Part shown: piece after piece, positions 25,872 through 36,658 of the stretch
Layout of the letters: each line of letters opens with the position of its first letter
Position numbering within the stretch: position 1 is the stretch's first letter
Source of the DNA: Streptococcus vicugnae
GTDB lineage: Bacteria; Bacillota; Bacilli; Lactobacillales; Streptococcaceae
NCBI RefSeq assembly: GCF_016461705.1
Contig: NZ_JAEMHW010000002.1
Coordinates: 372,001-436,000, forward strand
Direction: 5' to 3'
DNA: 64,000 nt
Notes under the pieces: model-generated
The model's input: the letters and a program-made list of their open reading frames with translations, nothing else
The model's database searches: none
What the model was told of the DNA's origin: nothing
Position numbers and translations under genes: made by a program

Positions 25872-27083
25872 TTATACTAATTTATCTAAGAATGATTGAC
25901 CAATCATTGCTTTTTCAACACCAAAGTTTTCAGCAATTGTTGCTGAGATGTCCGCAAAATGTCCGACTGGCAAGACACCATTTCCTTTGAATGATGGGCT
26001 GTAAGCCAAAAGTGGAATATATTCACGTGTGTGGTCTGTTCCTGTGTAAGTTGGATCATTACCGTGGTCAGCAGTAATCAATAGAAGGTCATCTTCCTTC
26101 ATGTTTTCTAAGATTTCTGGCATACGTTTGTCAAAATCTTCCAAGCAATCACGGTAACCTTGAGCGTTACGACGGTGACCATACATCGCGTCGAAGTCCA
26201 CTAGGTTTGTAAATGACAAACCTTTTGTGAATTCAGGCAACTGCATTGTTTTAAGAAGAGTATCAACACCGTGCATGTTTGATTTATTGTGACCCATATC
26301 ATTTGTGATACCTGAACCGTTGAAGATATCATTGATTTTACCAACACCGTAAGTTGGTACTCCAGCGTCAGCTAATTTGTTAAGAACAGTTGGTCCAAAT
26401 GGCGACAATGCATAGTCACGACGGTTAGCTGTACGTGTGAAGTTTCCAGGTTCTCCAACGTATGGACGCGCAATGATACGACCAAGAAGTGCTGGACGTA
26501 CTAGTGTGATTGAACGTGCGTATTCACAGATTTTGTAAAGTTCTTCTACTGGGATAACGTCTTCGTGGGCTGCGATTTGAAGAACTGGGTCAGCTGATGT
26601 GTAGATAATCAATTCGCCAGTTTCCATTTGACGTGGTCCAAAATCATCAATAACTGCTGTTCCTGAATATGGCTTATTAGCTTCACGAATGACTTTACGA
26701 CCTGAAAATTCTTCAATTTTTGTCAAAATGTCTTCTGGGAATCCACCAAGGAAAGTATCAAATGGTTCTGTAATATTAAGTCCCATAATTTCCCAGTGAC
26801 CAGTCATTGTGTCTTTACCAAGTGACACTTCTTCAAGTTTAGTTGCATAACCTGTTGGTTGAGCTTCAGCTGGAACAGTTTTTAAAGGTGTTTCACGAGG
26901 AATATTTCCAAGTCCAACTTTAGCCATGTTTGGAACATTAAGTCCAACGGTTTTTGAAATGTGACCAAGTGTATCTGAAGCACCATCTGGCACACCAGCA
27001 TTGACAAAGTTGTTAGCATCTGGTGCAGCACCGATACCAACTGAATCAAGCACAACAAGGTGAATACGATTAAATGTTGACAT
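25872..27083 (-). CDS. deoB: Phosphopentomutase
   Basis: Interconverts (deoxy)ribose-1-phosphate and (deoxy)ribose-5-phosphate, feeding sugars released by PunA and DeoD into the pentose pathway. It is a 403-residue alkaline-phosphatase-superfamily enzyme: [12 protein letters not shown] at residues 12-23, the catalytic Thr in [10 protein letters not shown], and metal-binding ITADHGNDP and [10 protein letters not shown] near the C-terminus. The AGTAGG ribosome site precedes the ATG. A 150 nt gap to rpiA contains a weak hairpin (27184-27191 / 27218-27225). Confidence 0.96.
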   Translation of the reverse strand: MSTFNRIHLVVLDSVGIGAAPDANNFVNAGVPDGASDTLGHISKTVGLNVPNMAKVGLGNIPRETPLKTVPAEAQPTGYATKLEEVSLGKDTMTGHWEIMGLNITEPFDTFLGGFPEDILTKIEEFSGRKVIREANKPYSGTAVIDDFGPRQMETGELIIYTSADPVLQIAAHEDVIPVEELYKICEYARSITLVRPALLGRIIARPYVGEPGNFTRTANRRDYALSPFGPTVLNKLADAGVPTYGVGKINDIFNGSGITNDMGHNKSNMHGVDTLLKTMQLPEFTKGLSFTNLVDFDAMYGHRRNAQGYRDCLEDFDKRMPEILENMKEDDLLLITADHGNDPTYTGTDHTREYIPLLAYSPSFKGNGVLPVGHFADISATIAENFGVEKAMIGQSFLDKLV

Positions 27084-27233
27084 ATTTTTCCTACTCTAGG
27101 GTGGTTACGGTTGGCACCCAAAACCTCCTAATCAATATCTTAGCAATAATGATTAGAAATAATAATTCTTTGATAACATACAAACAGGAGACTATCGGCC
27201 ATACATCAGTCAAAACATCTCCTGTAAACTTTC

Positions 27234-27908
27234 TTATTTAGCTTCTAAAATTTTAACGCCATCTTTTCCGGCAACGATAACTTTATTAACCATACCATTG
27301 AAAAGACCATGTTCAACAACACCGACCATGGCTTTCAATTCTTTACCAAGTTCGACTGGATTTTCAATGACACCAAGGTCAAGGTCGATGATATAGTTTT
27401 TCATATCAGTGACAAAGCGTTCGCCGTTTGCCATGCGGTATGATGGTTTGTAACCTTTTTTCTCAAATTCACGGAAAATGCGGTCAGCACCATATTGAAC
27501 AACTTCAACTGGCAATTTGAAAGCACCAAGTTTATCGACTAATTTAGATTCATCGACAACCCAGATATATTCTTTACTTGGTGTTGCAACGATTTTTTCC
27601 ATAAGAAGGGCACCACCGCCACCTTTGATACCATTGAAGTTGCTATCAACTTCGTCAGCACCGTCAACAGTAACGTCGATAACATCAATGTCATCAACAG
27701 CTTTCAAAGGAATACCAAGGCCTTCTGCTTGAGCAGTTGTTTGACTTGAAGTTGTGACACCAACAACTTTAAGACCTTCTTCTTTCATACGACGTCCAAT
27801 TTCTTCAACGAAGAAATAAGCTGTTGAACCAGTTCCAAGTCCAACGACCATACCGTCTTTAACATACTGGGCAGCTGTGACACCAGCCATTTTTTTAAGT
27901 TTTTCCAT
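27234..27908 (-). CDS. rpiA: Ribose-5-phosphate isomerase A
   Basis: Converts ribose-5-phosphate to ribulose-5-phosphate. The protein beginning [20 protein letters not shown] is 224 residues, normal for RpiA. The active-site blocks are visible: [15 protein letters not shown] and [12 protein letters not shown]. The start is set at 27908, behind GGTGAGG; a frame 16 codons longer passes through the leader without a ribosome site. First gene of the pentose/nucleoside operon. Confidence 0.95.
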   Translation of the reverse strand: MEKLKKMAGVTAAQYVKDGMVVGLGTGSTAYFFVEEIGRRMKEEGLKVVGVTTSSQTTAQAEGLGIPLKAVDDIDVIDVTVDGADEVDSNFNGIKGGGGALLMEKIVATPSKEYIWVVDESKLVDKLGAFKLPVEVVQYGADRIFREFEKKGYKPSYRMANGERFVTDMKNYIIDLDLGVIENPVELGKELKAMVGVVEHGLFNGMVNKVIVAGKDGVKILEAK

Positions 27909-27962
27909 AACAACCTCACCTAATTTATATAAAAAACAAAAAATACCTATTTCCAACTATCT

Positions 27963-27971
27963 ATTATATCA
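27963..27971 (-). promoter_or_regulatory. Extended -10 of the rpiA-deoB-punA-deoD operon
   Basis: TGA-TATAAT on the minus strand, 55 nt before rpiA. No good -35 is visible, consistent with an extended -10 promoter. Confidence 0.5.
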
Positions 27972-28091
27972 TGATTTGGGGTGTTTTTGCTAGGATTGAT
28001 TGCTAGAGAATGTAAACTTCTCTCAATTTTTCTTTTGTGAAAATTCGAAAAATTATCTTTCTTCTGCCTTTACTTGAATAATCGCTTTAAG

Positions 28092-28120
28092 TTGCTTGAA
28101 AGGGGCTTTTGCGTTACAAT
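28092..28120 (+). promoter_or_regulatory. mnmE promoter
   Basis: -35 TTGCTT (28092-28097), 17 nt spacer, -10 TACAAT (28115-28120). Confidence 0.65.
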
Positions 28121-28175
28121 TAAATAAGATTTATTTTGAAAAAAATGTAACAAAAATAGATAGGAATGAATGGTA

Positions 28176-29549
28176 ATGATAACAAAGGAATTCGATACAA
28201 TTGCTGCGATTTCTACACCACTTGGTGAAGGGGCAATTGGTATTGTCAGACTTTCTGGGACAGATGCGCTAGCTATTGCCCAAAAAGTATATCATGGAAA
28301 AGACCTTAGCAAGGTTGCCTCTCACACTATCAACTATGGTCATATTGTAGATCCTGATAATGATGAAATTCTTGATGAGGTAATGGTGTCTGTTATGTTG
28401 GCACCAAAGACTTTCACACGTGAAAACGTGATTGAAATCAACACACACGGTGGTGTTGCTGTCACTAATGAAATCTTGCAATTGGTTTTACGCCAAGGAG
28501 CTCGTCTTGCTGAACCTGGTGAATTTACCAAACGTGCATTTTTGAATGGCCGTGTTGATTTAACACAAGCTGAAGCTGTCATGGATATTATCCGTGCCAA
28601 AACTGATAAAGCAATGAATATTGCTGTTAAACAACTGGATGGTTCACTGTCAAAACTCATCAACGATACGCGTCAAGAAATCCTTAATACATTAGCTCAA
28701 GTTGAAGTAAACATTGACTATCCTGAATACGATGATGTTGAAGAAATGACAACAGCATTGATTCGCGAAAAAACACAAGAATTCCAAGAACTTTTGGAAA
28801 ATCTCTTGCGCACTGCAAAACGTGGTAAAATTCTTCGTGAAGGTTTGTCTACTGCTATCATTGGACGTCCAAACGTTGGTAAATCAAGCCTTTTGAACAA
28901 TCTTCTTCGCGAAGATAAAGCCATCGTTACAGATATCGAAGGAACAACCCGTGATGTGATTGAAGAATACGTGAACATCAAAGGTGTACCTTTGAAATTG
29001 GTCGATACAGCTGGTATCCGTGAAACTGATGACGTGGTTGAAAAAATTGGTGTGGAACGTTCTAAAAAAGCTCTCGAAGAAGCTGATTTGGTTCTTCTTG
29101 TCCTTAACAGTTCTGAACCACTCACTGATCAAGACCGTGCACTTCTTGAACTAAGTAAAAATAGTAACCGCATCATCTTGCTTAACAAGACAGACTTGCC
29201 AGAAAAAATTGAAGCTGATCAATTACCTGATGATGTCATTCGCATCTCAGTGCTTAAAAATCAAAACATTGATTTGATTGAAGAACGTATCAATCAACTC
29301 TTCTTTGATAATGCTGGTATTGTTGAAAAAGATGCCACATATCTGTCAAACGCTCGTCATATTGCTTTGATTGAAAAAGCTGTTCAAAGCCTTCAATCTG
29401 TTAACGAAGGACTTGAAGCTGGAATGCCAGTCGACCTTCTACAAATTGATTTAACACGCTGTTGGGAAATTCTCGGTGAAATCACTGGTGATGCTGCTCC
29501 TGATGAACTCATCACAAAACTCTTCACACAATTCTGTCTTGGAAAATAG
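28176..29549 (+). CDS. mnmE: tRNA-modifying GTPase MnmE
   Basis: With MnmG it builds the 5-carboxymethylaminomethyl group on wobble uridine of several tRNAs. About 457 residues: an N-terminal formyl-tetrahydrofolate-binding domain (1-118), a helical domain, and the inserted G domain (about 220-375) with GRPNVGKSS, the DTAGIRET switch and NKTD. The C-terminus ends with the catalytic CLGK (Cys motif CxGK). The start at 28176 leaves 10 nt to AGGA; an ATG two codons upstream is only 4 nt from it. A strong hairpin follows the stop. Confidence 0.96.
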   Translation: MITKEFDTIAAISTPLGEGAIGIVRLSGTDALAIAQKVYHGKDLSKVASHTINYGHIVDPDNDEILDEVMVSVMLAPKTFTRENVIEINTHGGVAVTNEILQLVLRQGARLAEPGEFTKRAFLNGRVDLTQAEAVMDIIRAKTDKAMNIAVKQLDGSLSKLINDTRQEILNTLAQVEVNIDYPEYDDVEEMTTALIREKTQEFQELLENLLRTAKRGKILREGLSTAIIGRPNVGKSSLLNNLLREDKAIVTDIEGTTRDVIEEYVNIKGVPLKLVDTAGIRETDDVVEKIGVERSKKALEEADLVLLVLNSSEPLTDQDRALLELSKNSNRIILLNKTDLPEKIEADQLPDDVIRISVLKNQNIDLIEERINQLFFDNAGIVEKDATYLSNARHIALIEKAVQSLQSVNEGLEAGMPVDLLQIDLTRCWEILGEITGDAAPDELITKLFTQFCLGK

Positions 29550-29550
29550 G

Positions 29551-29578
29551 AAAAACTCGCCAAATATGGCGAGTTTTT
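29551..29578. terminator. Bidirectional terminator between mnmE and the glycosylase gene
   Basis: A 12 bp perfect stem (29551-29562 / 29567-29578) with a 4 nt loop, A run on the left and T run on the right. Confidence 0.9.
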
Positions 29579-29584
29579 TAATAC

Positions 29585-30169
29585 CTATTTTTCTAAAATA
29601 CTTTTAACTCGTTTTTGAAGTTCTGGGATGACTTCTGCTTCAAACCAAGGATTCTTACGTTGCCAGATGTTATTTCGTGGTGATGGATGAACCAATGGAA
29701 AAAATTCTGGTAGGTAATCTTGATAGTGTCTTACAGTTTCTGTTAATTTTGCCGAAGATTTTTGGTGCAAGTAATAACGCTGCGCATAAAAACCTACTAA
29801 AATATGTAATTCAATATCTGGAGCCAAAGCTAAAGTACGTTTATGCCATTTATCAGCAAACCCCTTACGAGGCGCTAAATCACCAGATTTTCCCTTACCA
29901 GGAAAATAATAATCCATTGGAACCACAGCAAAAAGTCCTGATTCATAAAAAGTTTCTCGGTCAACACCAAGCCATTTTCGCAAATTATCACCACTTGGGT
30001 CATTCCAATACAGTCCCGACTCTTGCGCACGAATGCCAGGAGCTTGTCCAACAATATTAATTCGAGCTGTTTTTGGAACGGTAAAAAGTGGCTTAATGCC
30101 TTGCTCGGTGTATGAAGCATTTTGCTCATCAGCCATAATATCAGCCATCAATTGTTCAAGGCTGTCCAT
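29585..30169 (-). CDS. Uracil-DNA glycosylase-family protein
   Basis: About 194 residues from MDSLEQLMADIM. The UDG-superfamily motifs are IVGQAPGIRAQESGLYWNDPSG (motif 1 with a Gln rather than an Asp or Glu) and the C-terminal VHPSPRN (motif 2, His-Pro-Ser). These are found in family-4-like and related single-domain glycosylases. The iron-sulfur cysteines of true family 4 are absent, so the substrate is uncertain. The start 30169 is chosen over a codon 60 nt upstream because the longer version would run through the terminator hairpin of pepV. Confidence 0.82.
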   Translation of the reverse strand: MDSLEQLMADIMADEQNASYTEQGIKPLFTVPKTARINIVGQAPGIRAQESGLYWNDPSGDNLRKWLGVDRETFYESGLFAVVPMDYYFPGKGKSGDLAPRKGFADKWHKRTLALAPDIELHILVGFYAQRYYLHQKSSAKLTETVRHYQDYLPEFFPLVHPSPRNNIWQRKNPWFEAEVIPELQKRVKSILEK

Positions 30170-30191
30170 ATCATCACTTCTTTCTAAAAAT

Positions 30192-30225
30192 AAAGAAGAG
30201 TCTTTGTCGTAAAGAACTCTTCTTT
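30192..30225 (-). terminator. Terminator-like hairpin after pepV
   Basis: A 10 bp perfect stem (30192-30201 / 30216-30225) with a T-rich trail on the minus strand. Confidence 0.6.
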
Positions 30226-30240
30226 TCAATTTAAAGGTTA

Positions 30241-31647
30241 TTATTTGATCAATTCATAAAGAGCTTCAGCGTAGATAGCTGTTGCACGGTAAAGATCTTC
30301 AACGTCAGCAAATTCATTTGCTTGGTGCATTGTGTTCACGTAGTCTGGGAACATAGCACCGAAGGCAACACCGCGTTTAAGAAGACGACCAAATGTACCA
30401 CCACCGATAACTTGTTCGTAACCTTTCAAGCCAGTTTGTTTTTCATAAACTGAAAGAAGTGTTGAAACCAATGGATCATCAGCTGGAACATAATGAGGTG
30501 TGTGTTCGTGATCTGAAAGAGTTACTTTTGTCACGCCAGCAAGTTTTTCAAGTTCAGCTTTGATTGTTTGAGCATCTGTACCTTGTGGGTAACGGAAGTT
30601 AAGTGTGATTGTGTTGTCATCTGAGTTGCGGTCAAATTTGAAGACACCAGCGTTCATGCTAAGAGCACCCATTTTAGCATCTGTGTAAGCTACACCAAGA
30701 TTTTCACCAGCAAAGTCTTTGTGAAGAACATTAGCTGTTGTATCAAGATAAGCTTTAGCAGCACCATCAAAGGCAAATTGGTTCAAGAATTTTGCAAGGT
30801 ATGTTGCACCGTTGATACCAAGTTCTGGTGTTGAACCGTGAGCTGATTTTCCGACAACTGTCAAACGGAAAGCGTCGCCTTCTTGAGTAAGTTCAGCAGT
30901 CAAGTTTTCAGCTGTTGTGTATGCTGTTAATTTTTCTTGAAGTTCAGCCAACGTGCTGTCTGCAGTAAAGACGGCTGTTGCTGATTCTGGAACCATGTTA
31001 TCACGAAGACCAGCTTCAAAGGTATTCAATGTGAAAGCACCATTGTTACTTCCTGCGAAGTGAAGGTATTCAGTAATATTACCTTTTTCACCATTGATAA
31101 TTGGGAATTCCGCATCTGGAGCAAAACCAAAGTCAGGATCTTTCAAACCGTTGTGTGCGAAATAGTATTCCATATCGCCCCAACCTGATTCTTCGTCAGT
31201 ACCAACGATGAAACGAACTTTTTTAGAAACTGGCAAACCAAGTTCTTTGATGATTTTAAGACCATAGTAACATGCCATTGTAGGACCCTTATCATCAGAT
31301 GATCCACGCGCATAAAGGCGACCATCTTTAATCACTGGTTCATATGGATCTGTGTCCCAGTCGCTACCTGCAGGCACAACATCCAAGTGAGCAAAGATAC
31401 CTAGAACTTCATCACCTTCACCAAATTCAAAGTCACCAGCATAGTTATCGATGTTACGAGTTTTGTAACCATCGCGTTCAGCCATTGACAAGAATTGTTC
31501 CAACGCTTTAACTGGACCAGGTCCAAATGGGTGTTCTTTGTCAGCTTTGCTGTCATCACGTTCAGAGTTGATGCGCAAAAGTGCAAAGAGATCTTCCATC
31601 ATGGCATCTTTACGTTTTTCAACTTCTGCTTTAAAGTCTACTGTCAT
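30241..31647 (-). CDS. pepV: Dipeptidase PepV, M20 family
   Basis: A cytoplasmic zinc dipeptidase that splits many unbranched dipeptides during peptide use. It has 468 residues. The di-zinc site motifs are GIFAHLDVVPAG (His ligand), RGSSDDKGP (bridging Asp), GTDEESGWGD (catalytic and ligand Glu), FAPDAEFP (Asp) and TMHQANEF (His) near the C-terminus. The GGAGG ribosome site precedes the ATG. Monocistronic, ending in a hairpin. Confidence 0.95.
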   Translation of the reverse strand: MTVDFKAEVEKRKDAMMEDLFALLRINSERDDSKADKEHPFGPGPVKALEQFLSMAERDGYKTRNIDNYAGDFEFGEGDEVLGIFAHLDVVPAGSDWDTDPYEPVIKDGRLYARGSSDDKGPTMACYYGLKIIKELGLPVSKKVRFIVGTDEESGWGDMEYYFAHNGLKDPDFGFAPDAEFPIINGEKGNITEYLHFAGSNNGAFTLNTFEAGLRDNMVPESATAVFTADSTLAELQEKLTAYTTAENLTAELTQEGDAFRLTVVGKSAHGSTPELGINGATYLAKFLNQFAFDGAAKAYLDTTANVLHKDFAGENLGVAYTDAKMGALSMNAGVFKFDRNSDDNTITLNFRYPQGTDAQTIKAELEKLAGVTKVTLSDHEHTPHYVPADDPLVSTLLSVYEKQTGLKGYEQVIGGGTFGRLLKRGVAFGAMFPDYVNTMHQANEFADVEDLYRATAIYAEALYELIK

Positions 31648-31812
31648 TTCTTATAACTCCTCCATAGGGCTAGTTTTTCCGACGAAAGAAAAACTGCCAA
31701 TATTTTATCGTTTGAGTCAACTTACCAATAGTAACTCATATTTTAAGATTTGTAAACCTCGTTTGATGATTTTCCAAACCAAGTTTTCTGCATAAATCCT
31801 AAATTGGCGGCC

Positions 31813-32415
31813 TTAACGACGTTCAATAATTTCATCAACTGGCAGGCGATAACTTGGCTCAGGTTTATTATCACTGTAACCAACGGTTATCAAAAGCTCT
31901 GGACGAAAACGTTTATCAATTTCTAGAATATCATTAGTTAATGACTTATCAAAACCAAGAATGATATTTGAAGAAATATCCTGGTCGGTCAAAGCAAGAA
32001 CTAAATTCATAGCAACAATACCAGCATTTAAAGCAAGGTATTCACCTTTACGTTTTTCATCAAAATCAGCATAGCGAGCAGGCAAAGTTTCCATGTAATA
32101 ACCAAGCTTAGTATTATCCAAAGACTTAACACCGATACGCGCGATTTTGCGTGAACGTTGAACCAAATCTGTATCCGTAAAGAGCGCTACAACATACTGA
32201 GCTTCTTGGACTTGTTTTTTATTAATCTCTGGAAGATCTTTAGCAAGTTCTTCTTTTTTATCTTGGACAACCACAAACTTCCAAGGTTGAATATTATTTG
32301 CACTAGGAGCTAAAGTAGCAATCTCAATAGCTGTGCGCAAATCCTTGTAATCTACAGGTTTGTCATTGAAAGTTTTGACGGCATGGCGCTTTTTGTTCAA
32401 TTCTAGAAATTTCAT
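31813..32415 (-). CDS. Nitroreductase-family flavoprotein
   Basis: A 200-residue FMN-dependent NAD(P)H oxidoreductase-type protein. The start (MKFLELNKKRHAVKTFNDKPV) has the FMN-binding Arg-His region, APSANNIQPWKFVVV follows at about residues 36-50, and the C-terminal half has the second FMN patch. It resembles streptococcal nitroreductases of the NfsB/YdgI type. The natural substrate is unknown. A very good AAGGAGG ribosome site is present. A 20 bp perfect palindrome stands about 80 nt upstream. Confidence 0.9.
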   Translation of the reverse strand: MKFLELNKKRHAVKTFNDKPVDYKDLRTAIEIATLAPSANNIQPWKFVVVQDKKEELAKDLPEINKKQVQEAQYVVALFTDTDLVQRSRKIARIGVKSLDNTKLGYYMETLPARYADFDEKRKGEYLALNAGIVAMNLVLALTDQDISSNIILGFDKSLTNDILEIDKRFRPELLITVGYSDNKPEPSYRLPVDEIIERR

Positions 32416-32496
32416 TAAGCGACCCTCCTTTTTAAATTTTATGCTTCTTTATTTTATCATTTTTTGAAAGAGTTTACAGCTATTTTGCACGACAGC

Positions 32497-32516
32497 TACT
32501 TTGAAATTTCAAAGTA
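32497..32516. repeat. 20 bp perfect palindrome upstream of the nitroreductase gene
   Basis: TACTTTGAAA followed by its exact reverse complement, without a loop. Operator-like; it abuts the terminator of the upstream membrane-protein gene. Confidence 0.6.
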
Positions 32517-32517
32517 A

Positions 32518-32545
32518 AAAGACCAGAACTGTGGCTCTAGTCTTT
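32518..32545 (-). terminator. Terminator of the large membrane-protein gene
   Basis: Arms AAAGAC (32518-32523) and GTCTTT (32540-32545), with further pairing inside (GAGCC against GTTC with G-U pairs), followed by T residues on the minus strand. Confidence 0.6.
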
Positions 32546-34255
32546 AATTCTCCTAATCAGAATATAAGCTACTGTTACTATCCATGATAGGATATTAACA
32601 ACTATCAAGGGTTTGAACCATGCACTGATATGATAAGTAATCGTTAAGGTATTTTTACCTGCTTTTTGCATGACAGTTGGTGTTCCAATACCAGATAGTG
32701 TGTAATCTTTATCACTTAATTTCTTACCATTAAGGGTTAATTGGGTATCTTTGTATTTGACTACCGGAATAATTGCCCAGTCACTAACATCTGCAGTCCA
32801 TGTCAGAGTTAGTTTATTATCACCTTGGGTCTTTTTAAAAGCACCTGTATGACCCAGAACAAACTCTTCATACAAAACATACTTGTTATCTTTATTTGAT
32901 TTATTGGTTGGCAAGTAATCAGGTGTTGATTTTGACACAATATCTAAGAGTTTAAATTTGTCTGAATCATAGAAACTCGCCCTAACATCTGCTGGATTAC
33001 CCCAGATAAAGGTATGTTTTTTACGCTGAATCGGATGCTTGGTATTGTAATACTCATCTATTTTTTCCATTTGCAATTGTGATAACTGCGCAAGGCTTAA
33101 GACATTAACCACAAGCAATCCTAAAGTTACGAATTTCGACCATTTCTTATCAAAATAGCGATCTAAAACAAGTGCTGTCGCTAAAAGTAAAAGCACAGTA
33201 GCTGGTACAAAGAAACGGAAAGGAAATTGGATCAAATTTACCAATGGCAAATTCAACTTATTGACGGTATACCATGGGAAAATACTAGTTGATAGAACTA
33301 GAAAAAGGAAAAATGCTCCCGTGACAACACGCAGCAATTGATCAAAATGTCGCCAATGTCTAAATGAAAAGTACAATTGGTATAAAAGTACTAAAACAAG
33401 AGCTTTTGGCGTTAATAACCATTCTATACTGCGTTGGTTAACCGTCATAATATATAATTTTGAATTGATGAAAGGTTCTACTAGACTATTATCCTGACCT
33501 ACATCAATCAGCGCCGCCCATACATTTGCTGTTAACAAGAGACTAAGTAAAACTGCCTGAACTCCTTTAACAAAGACTTCTTTTTTTTCATCAGATTTGA
33601 GAAGTCCGTATAAATAAAAGGGCAAGTAAGCAACGATGAGCAAGAAACAGCTGAGCATGTGCACTTGCATCATAACCGCAACTGATATCGCTAAGCGCAG
33701 CACTCCTACTTTTTTAGTCCTAATAAAGTCTATAGCTGGAATTAAACACCAAGGCATAAAAGCCGCACCCCAACTTGAAAAACCTTGCCTAAAGGTCCAG
33801 TATTGAACAGAGAAGGTCATCATGTAAAAGGCAGCTATTCCTAAGGCAATCTTTGGCTTAACAGAAGCTCTTTTACTCAAGTGATACATTGAAAAGCCAG
33901 CAATCACACTCAATAAAAAGCGTGATAACAATTGATAGGTATACCAATTACGACTAAGAAGGACTAAAAGCCCCTGAAAGTAAGCAAAATAAGGGCCATA
34001 CAAAGCATTGACAATTCGTCCTGAACTGTAAAAGCCATACAACGACATGAAATAACTAAAATTGCCAGTCTTAATTTGCATAGCTGTCTCATAAAATCGA
34101 TTGTAGTGAAATAAGAAATCACTACCAGCAATAACACCTCGAGACATTAATTGGGGAAGCAATAATAAGACAGCAACCAGGACAATGACTAGACTTGGAA
34201 GCCATACATGCTTTTGACTTATCTGAGAGAGGCCTTGCTTCATTTTTTTAAACAT
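32537..34255 (-). CDS. Large polytopic membrane protein, YfhO / 6-pyruvoyl-synthase-related type
   Basis: 572 residues with about twelve hydrophobic segments and an outer soluble part between residues about 400 and 545, then a last helix. An acidic-aromatic patch after the first helix (AGSDFLFHYNRFYE, about residues 44-57) sits where GT-C fold glycosyltransferases keep their catalytic Asp. The layout matches the family annotated as YfhO-like or PTPS-related membrane proteins, some of which take part in glycosylating lipids or wall polymers. The exact function is unknown. AAGGAG ribosome site; monocistronic. Confidence 0.75.
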   Translation of the reverse strand: MFKKMKQGLSQISQKHVWLPSLVIVLVAVLLLLPQLMSRGVIAGSDFLFHYNRFYETAMQIKTGNFSYFMSLYGFYSSGRIVNALYGPYFAYFQGLLVLLSRNWYTYQLLSRFLLSVIAGFSMYHLSKRASVKPKIALGIAAFYMMTFSVQYWTFRQGFSSWGAAFMPWCLIPAIDFIRTKKVGVLRLAISVAVMMQVHMLSCFLLIVAYLPFYLYGLLKSDEKKEVFVKGVQAVLLSLLLTANVWAALIDVGQDNSLVEPFINSKLYIMTVNQRSIEWLLTPKALVLVLLYQLYFSFRHWRHFDQLLRVVTGAFFLFLVLSTSIFPWYTVNKLNLPLVNLIQFPFRFFVPATVLLLLATALVLDRYFDKKWSKFVTLGLLVVNVLSLAQLSQLQMEKIDEYYNTKHPIQRKKHTFIWGNPADVRASFYDSDKFKLLDIVSKSTPDYLPTNKSNKDNKYVLYEEFVLGHTGAFKKTQGDNKLTLTWTADVSDWAIIPVVKYKDTQLTLNGKKLSDKDYTLSGIGTPTVMQKAGKNTLTITYHISAWFKPLIVVNILSWIVTVAYILIRRIKD

Positions 34256-34380
34256 GCGTATCTCCTTAAAAAATCCCTATCCATGTTAGCACAGTTTAAA
34301 ATAGATTACAAACAGAAATAGAAAACTTTCATGAAATTTTCTTATTTATATCCAAGAGTACCCTTCATTTCTTGCGAAAA

Positions 34381-34752
34381 TTATCCCAAAATCTGATATC
34401 CTGCTTCTTCTAATACTCGGAGTGCGCTTTGAAAATCCGTTGTTTTCGTTAAAATGTAATCCGTGTTATAAGTCGAAATGGCAAAGATACCAATATTATT
34501 TTCTGCTAAAAGACTTGAAATTTTTGATAAAATGCCAATCAAAGAAAAGTCTAAAACACCCTCGATTCGAAAAGCTGACCAAGTCTTATCAACTGTCAAA
34601 GCATTTTCAGGGACAAGTGCAATCGGACAAACAAGTGATTTTTCGTCATCTGTTGCCCCAGTAAAAACAAATGGATTTTCCAGATTGACTTGTGAATAAT
34701 CCTCAACTTGGCAAACAGCAAATTCTTCAGTAATCGGTTTAATGGTTAGCAT
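34381..34752 (-). CDS. ACT-domain protein of unknown function
   Basis: 123 residues forming two ACT-like halves, with the [31 protein letters not shown] block of the COG3603 type at about residues 70-100. ACT domains bind amino acids and regulate enzymes, but this group stands alone. Its start lies inside the end of uvrC (14 nt overlap), and its AAGGAGG ribosome site is in uvrC codons, so the two are coupled. Confidence 0.8.
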   Translation of the reverse strand: MLTIKPITEEFAVCQVEDYSQVNLENPFVFTGATDDEKSLVCPIALVPENALTVDKTWSAFRIEGVLDFSLIGILSKISSLLAENNIGIFAISTYNTDYILTKTTDFQSALRVLEEAGYQILG

Positions 34753-36538
34753 TGACAGCTTCCTCCTTGTTTAATTTTTCTTTAATCGCAGTTGCGACAT
34801 TTCGTGGAATGCCACAATTAATGATATCTTCCACGTCTGCTTTTTGAATATTTGGCAAGCTCTTGAAGTGTTTCATGAGTAATTGCTTGCGCTTTGGACC
34901 AAGTCCAGCAATGCCATCGAGTTTTGATGAGAATGAATTTTTAGAGCGTAATTGACGGTGGAAGGTAATAGCGAATCGGTGAACTTCATCTTGAATGCGT
35001 TGAAGCAAGAAGAATTCTTCAGAATTTCGTGGCAATTCAACCACTTCTAAAGGATCTCCAAAGAGTAATTCGTGCGTTTGGTGTTTGTCATTTTTTTGCA
35101 GACCAGCGATTGGAATATCAAGACCAAGTTTATTTTCAATGACATCACGCGCCACATTGACCTGACCTTGACCACCATCGATGATAATCAAATCTGGTGG
35201 TGTCAATCCATCTTTCATCACGCGACTGTATCTGCGATAAATGACCTCACGCATACTGGCGTAATCATCTGGCCCCACAACAGTTTTAATCTTAAATTTG
35301 CGGTAATCTTTCTTACTTGGTTTCCCATTAACAAAGACAACCATCCCAGCAACAGGGCTTGTTCCTTGAATATTTGAGTTATCAAAAGCCTCAATGCGAA
35401 CTGGTTTTGGAATATTGAGCAATTCACCGATATTTTCAATGGCACCATGTGTTTTACGGATATCTTTTTCTAGCAAATCAAATTTTTGTTGTAAGCTAAC
35501 GCGAGCATTCTTGATAGCTAAATTAACCAACTGCTTCTTCTCACCACGTTGTGGTTTGATAATGTTTGTATCAACAACGGCTTTAACCAAATCAGCATCA
35601 ATATCTTGTGGAATAAAGATTTCTTTTGGAACAAAGTGCTTGCTATCACGGTAAAATTGTCCCACATAGGTCAAGAAATCCTCTTCAGGGTCATTGTAGT
35701 AAGGAAACATATTGACGTCACGTTGAATGAGTTTTCCTTGGCGAACAAAGAATACCTGAACACACATCCAACCTTTGTCGACATAATAACCAAAAATATC
35801 ACGGTCCATCATATCTTGGTTCATGACACGTTGTTTGGTACGAAGTGTTGAGATAGCTTGCAGTAAATCACGGTATTCTGCTGCGCGCTCAAATTCCATA
35901 GCATCTGCTGCTTTTTGCATTTTCTCCTTAAGTGCATCAACGATTTTATTATCTTGCCCATTTAAGAAATTCTTGACATCTTGTGCCATATTCACAAAAT
36001 AATCATGGTCTACACGGCAAATGGTATGGGCTTTACATTGACCAAGATGGTAGTAAAAGCAAACTTTATTAGCTGGGTTTGTACATTTTTTAAACGGAAA
36101 AATACGATCCAAAAGTCGCTTAATTTCTGTTGCCGCCCCAGAATCTGGATAAGGACCAAAATACATAGCACCATCTTTTTTGATTTGACGGGTAATCATC
36201 AAGCGTGGGTACTGTTCATTCACTGTAATTTTGATAAATGGATAAGATTTATCATCTTTAAGCTTGATGTTGTACTTAGGCATATTTTCTTGAATCAAAT
36301 TGATTTCAAGAAGAAGAGCTTCCGTATTTGATCCAGTGACGATGTATTCAAAGTCTTCAATTTCAGAAACCAAGAGTTCTGTCTTAGTATTGTGGCTACC
36401 ATGAAAATAGCTGCGCACTCGATTTTTCAGATTCTTAGCTTTTCCGACATAGATAATCTTGCCATTTTTATCTTTATGGATATAACAACCAGGACTATCT
36501 GGTAGTAGCTCTAATTTATGTTTTATCAGTTCATTCAT
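34739..36538 (-). CDS. uvrC: Excinuclease ABC subunit C
   Basis: Makes the two cuts of nucleotide excision repair. 599 residues: the N-terminal GIY-YIG nuclease (residues 14-95, with [20 protein letters not shown]), a cysteine cluster (about 165-180), the UVR domain (about 197-232), the C-terminal RNase-H-like nuclease (about 375-530, with DNSNIQG and IIDGGQGQ) and a helix-hairpin-helix end. An extended -10 (TGC-TATAAT) ends only 6 nt before the ATG, so the leader is very short. Confidence 0.96.
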   Translation of the reverse strand: MNELIKHKLELLPDSPGCYIHKDKNGKIIYVGKAKNLKNRVRSYFHGSHNTKTELLVSEIEDFEYIVTGSNTEALLLEINLIQENMPKYNIKLKDDKSYPFIKITVNEQYPRLMITRQIKKDGAMYFGPYPDSGAATEIKRLLDRIFPFKKCTNPANKVCFYYHLGQCKAHTICRVDHDYFVNMAQDVKNFLNGQDNKIVDALKEKMQKAADAMEFERAAEYRDLLQAISTLRTKQRVMNQDMMDRDIFGYYVDKGWMCVQVFFVRQGKLIQRDVNMFPYYNDPEEDFLTYVGQFYRDSKHFVPKEIFIPQDIDADLVKAVVDTNIIKPQRGEKKQLVNLAIKNARVSLQQKFDLLEKDIRKTHGAIENIGELLNIPKPVRIEAFDNSNIQGTSPVAGMVVFVNGKPSKKDYRKFKIKTVVGPDDYASMREVIYRRYSRVMKDGLTPPDLIIIDGGQGQVNVARDVIENKLGLDIPIAGLQKNDKHQTHELLFGDPLEVVELPRNSEEFFLLQRIQDEVHRFAITFHRQLRSKNSFSSKLDGIAGLGPKRKQLLMKHFKSLPNIQKADVEDIINCGIPRNVATAIKEKLNKEEAVNANH

Positions 36539-36593
36539 GCCTCTATTATAGCAGAATCACTTTTTCATTGCTTGTTAGGGAATTTTGAGAGCC

Positions 36594-36628
36594 AAAAACC
36601 ACCTGAATGAGCTCTACAGGTGGTTTTT
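36594..36628 (-). terminator. Terminator of the aldehyde dehydrogenase gene
   Basis: A 12 bp perfect stem (36594-36605 / 36617-36628) with A and T runs. Confidence 0.88.
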
Positions 36629-36658
36629 GCTGTATTAGGATAATAAAAGGAGAGCTAA

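Noticed and set aside
26882-27121. Small gene with a GGAGG-like site at the deoB start
   Set aside because: It is an out-of-frame shadow of the deoB 5' end; the true deoB start has its own ribosome site.
28718-29125. 135-codon minus-strand frame opposite mnmE
   Set aside because: Shadow of a conserved coding region; composition rich in Ser/Arg and no start signals.
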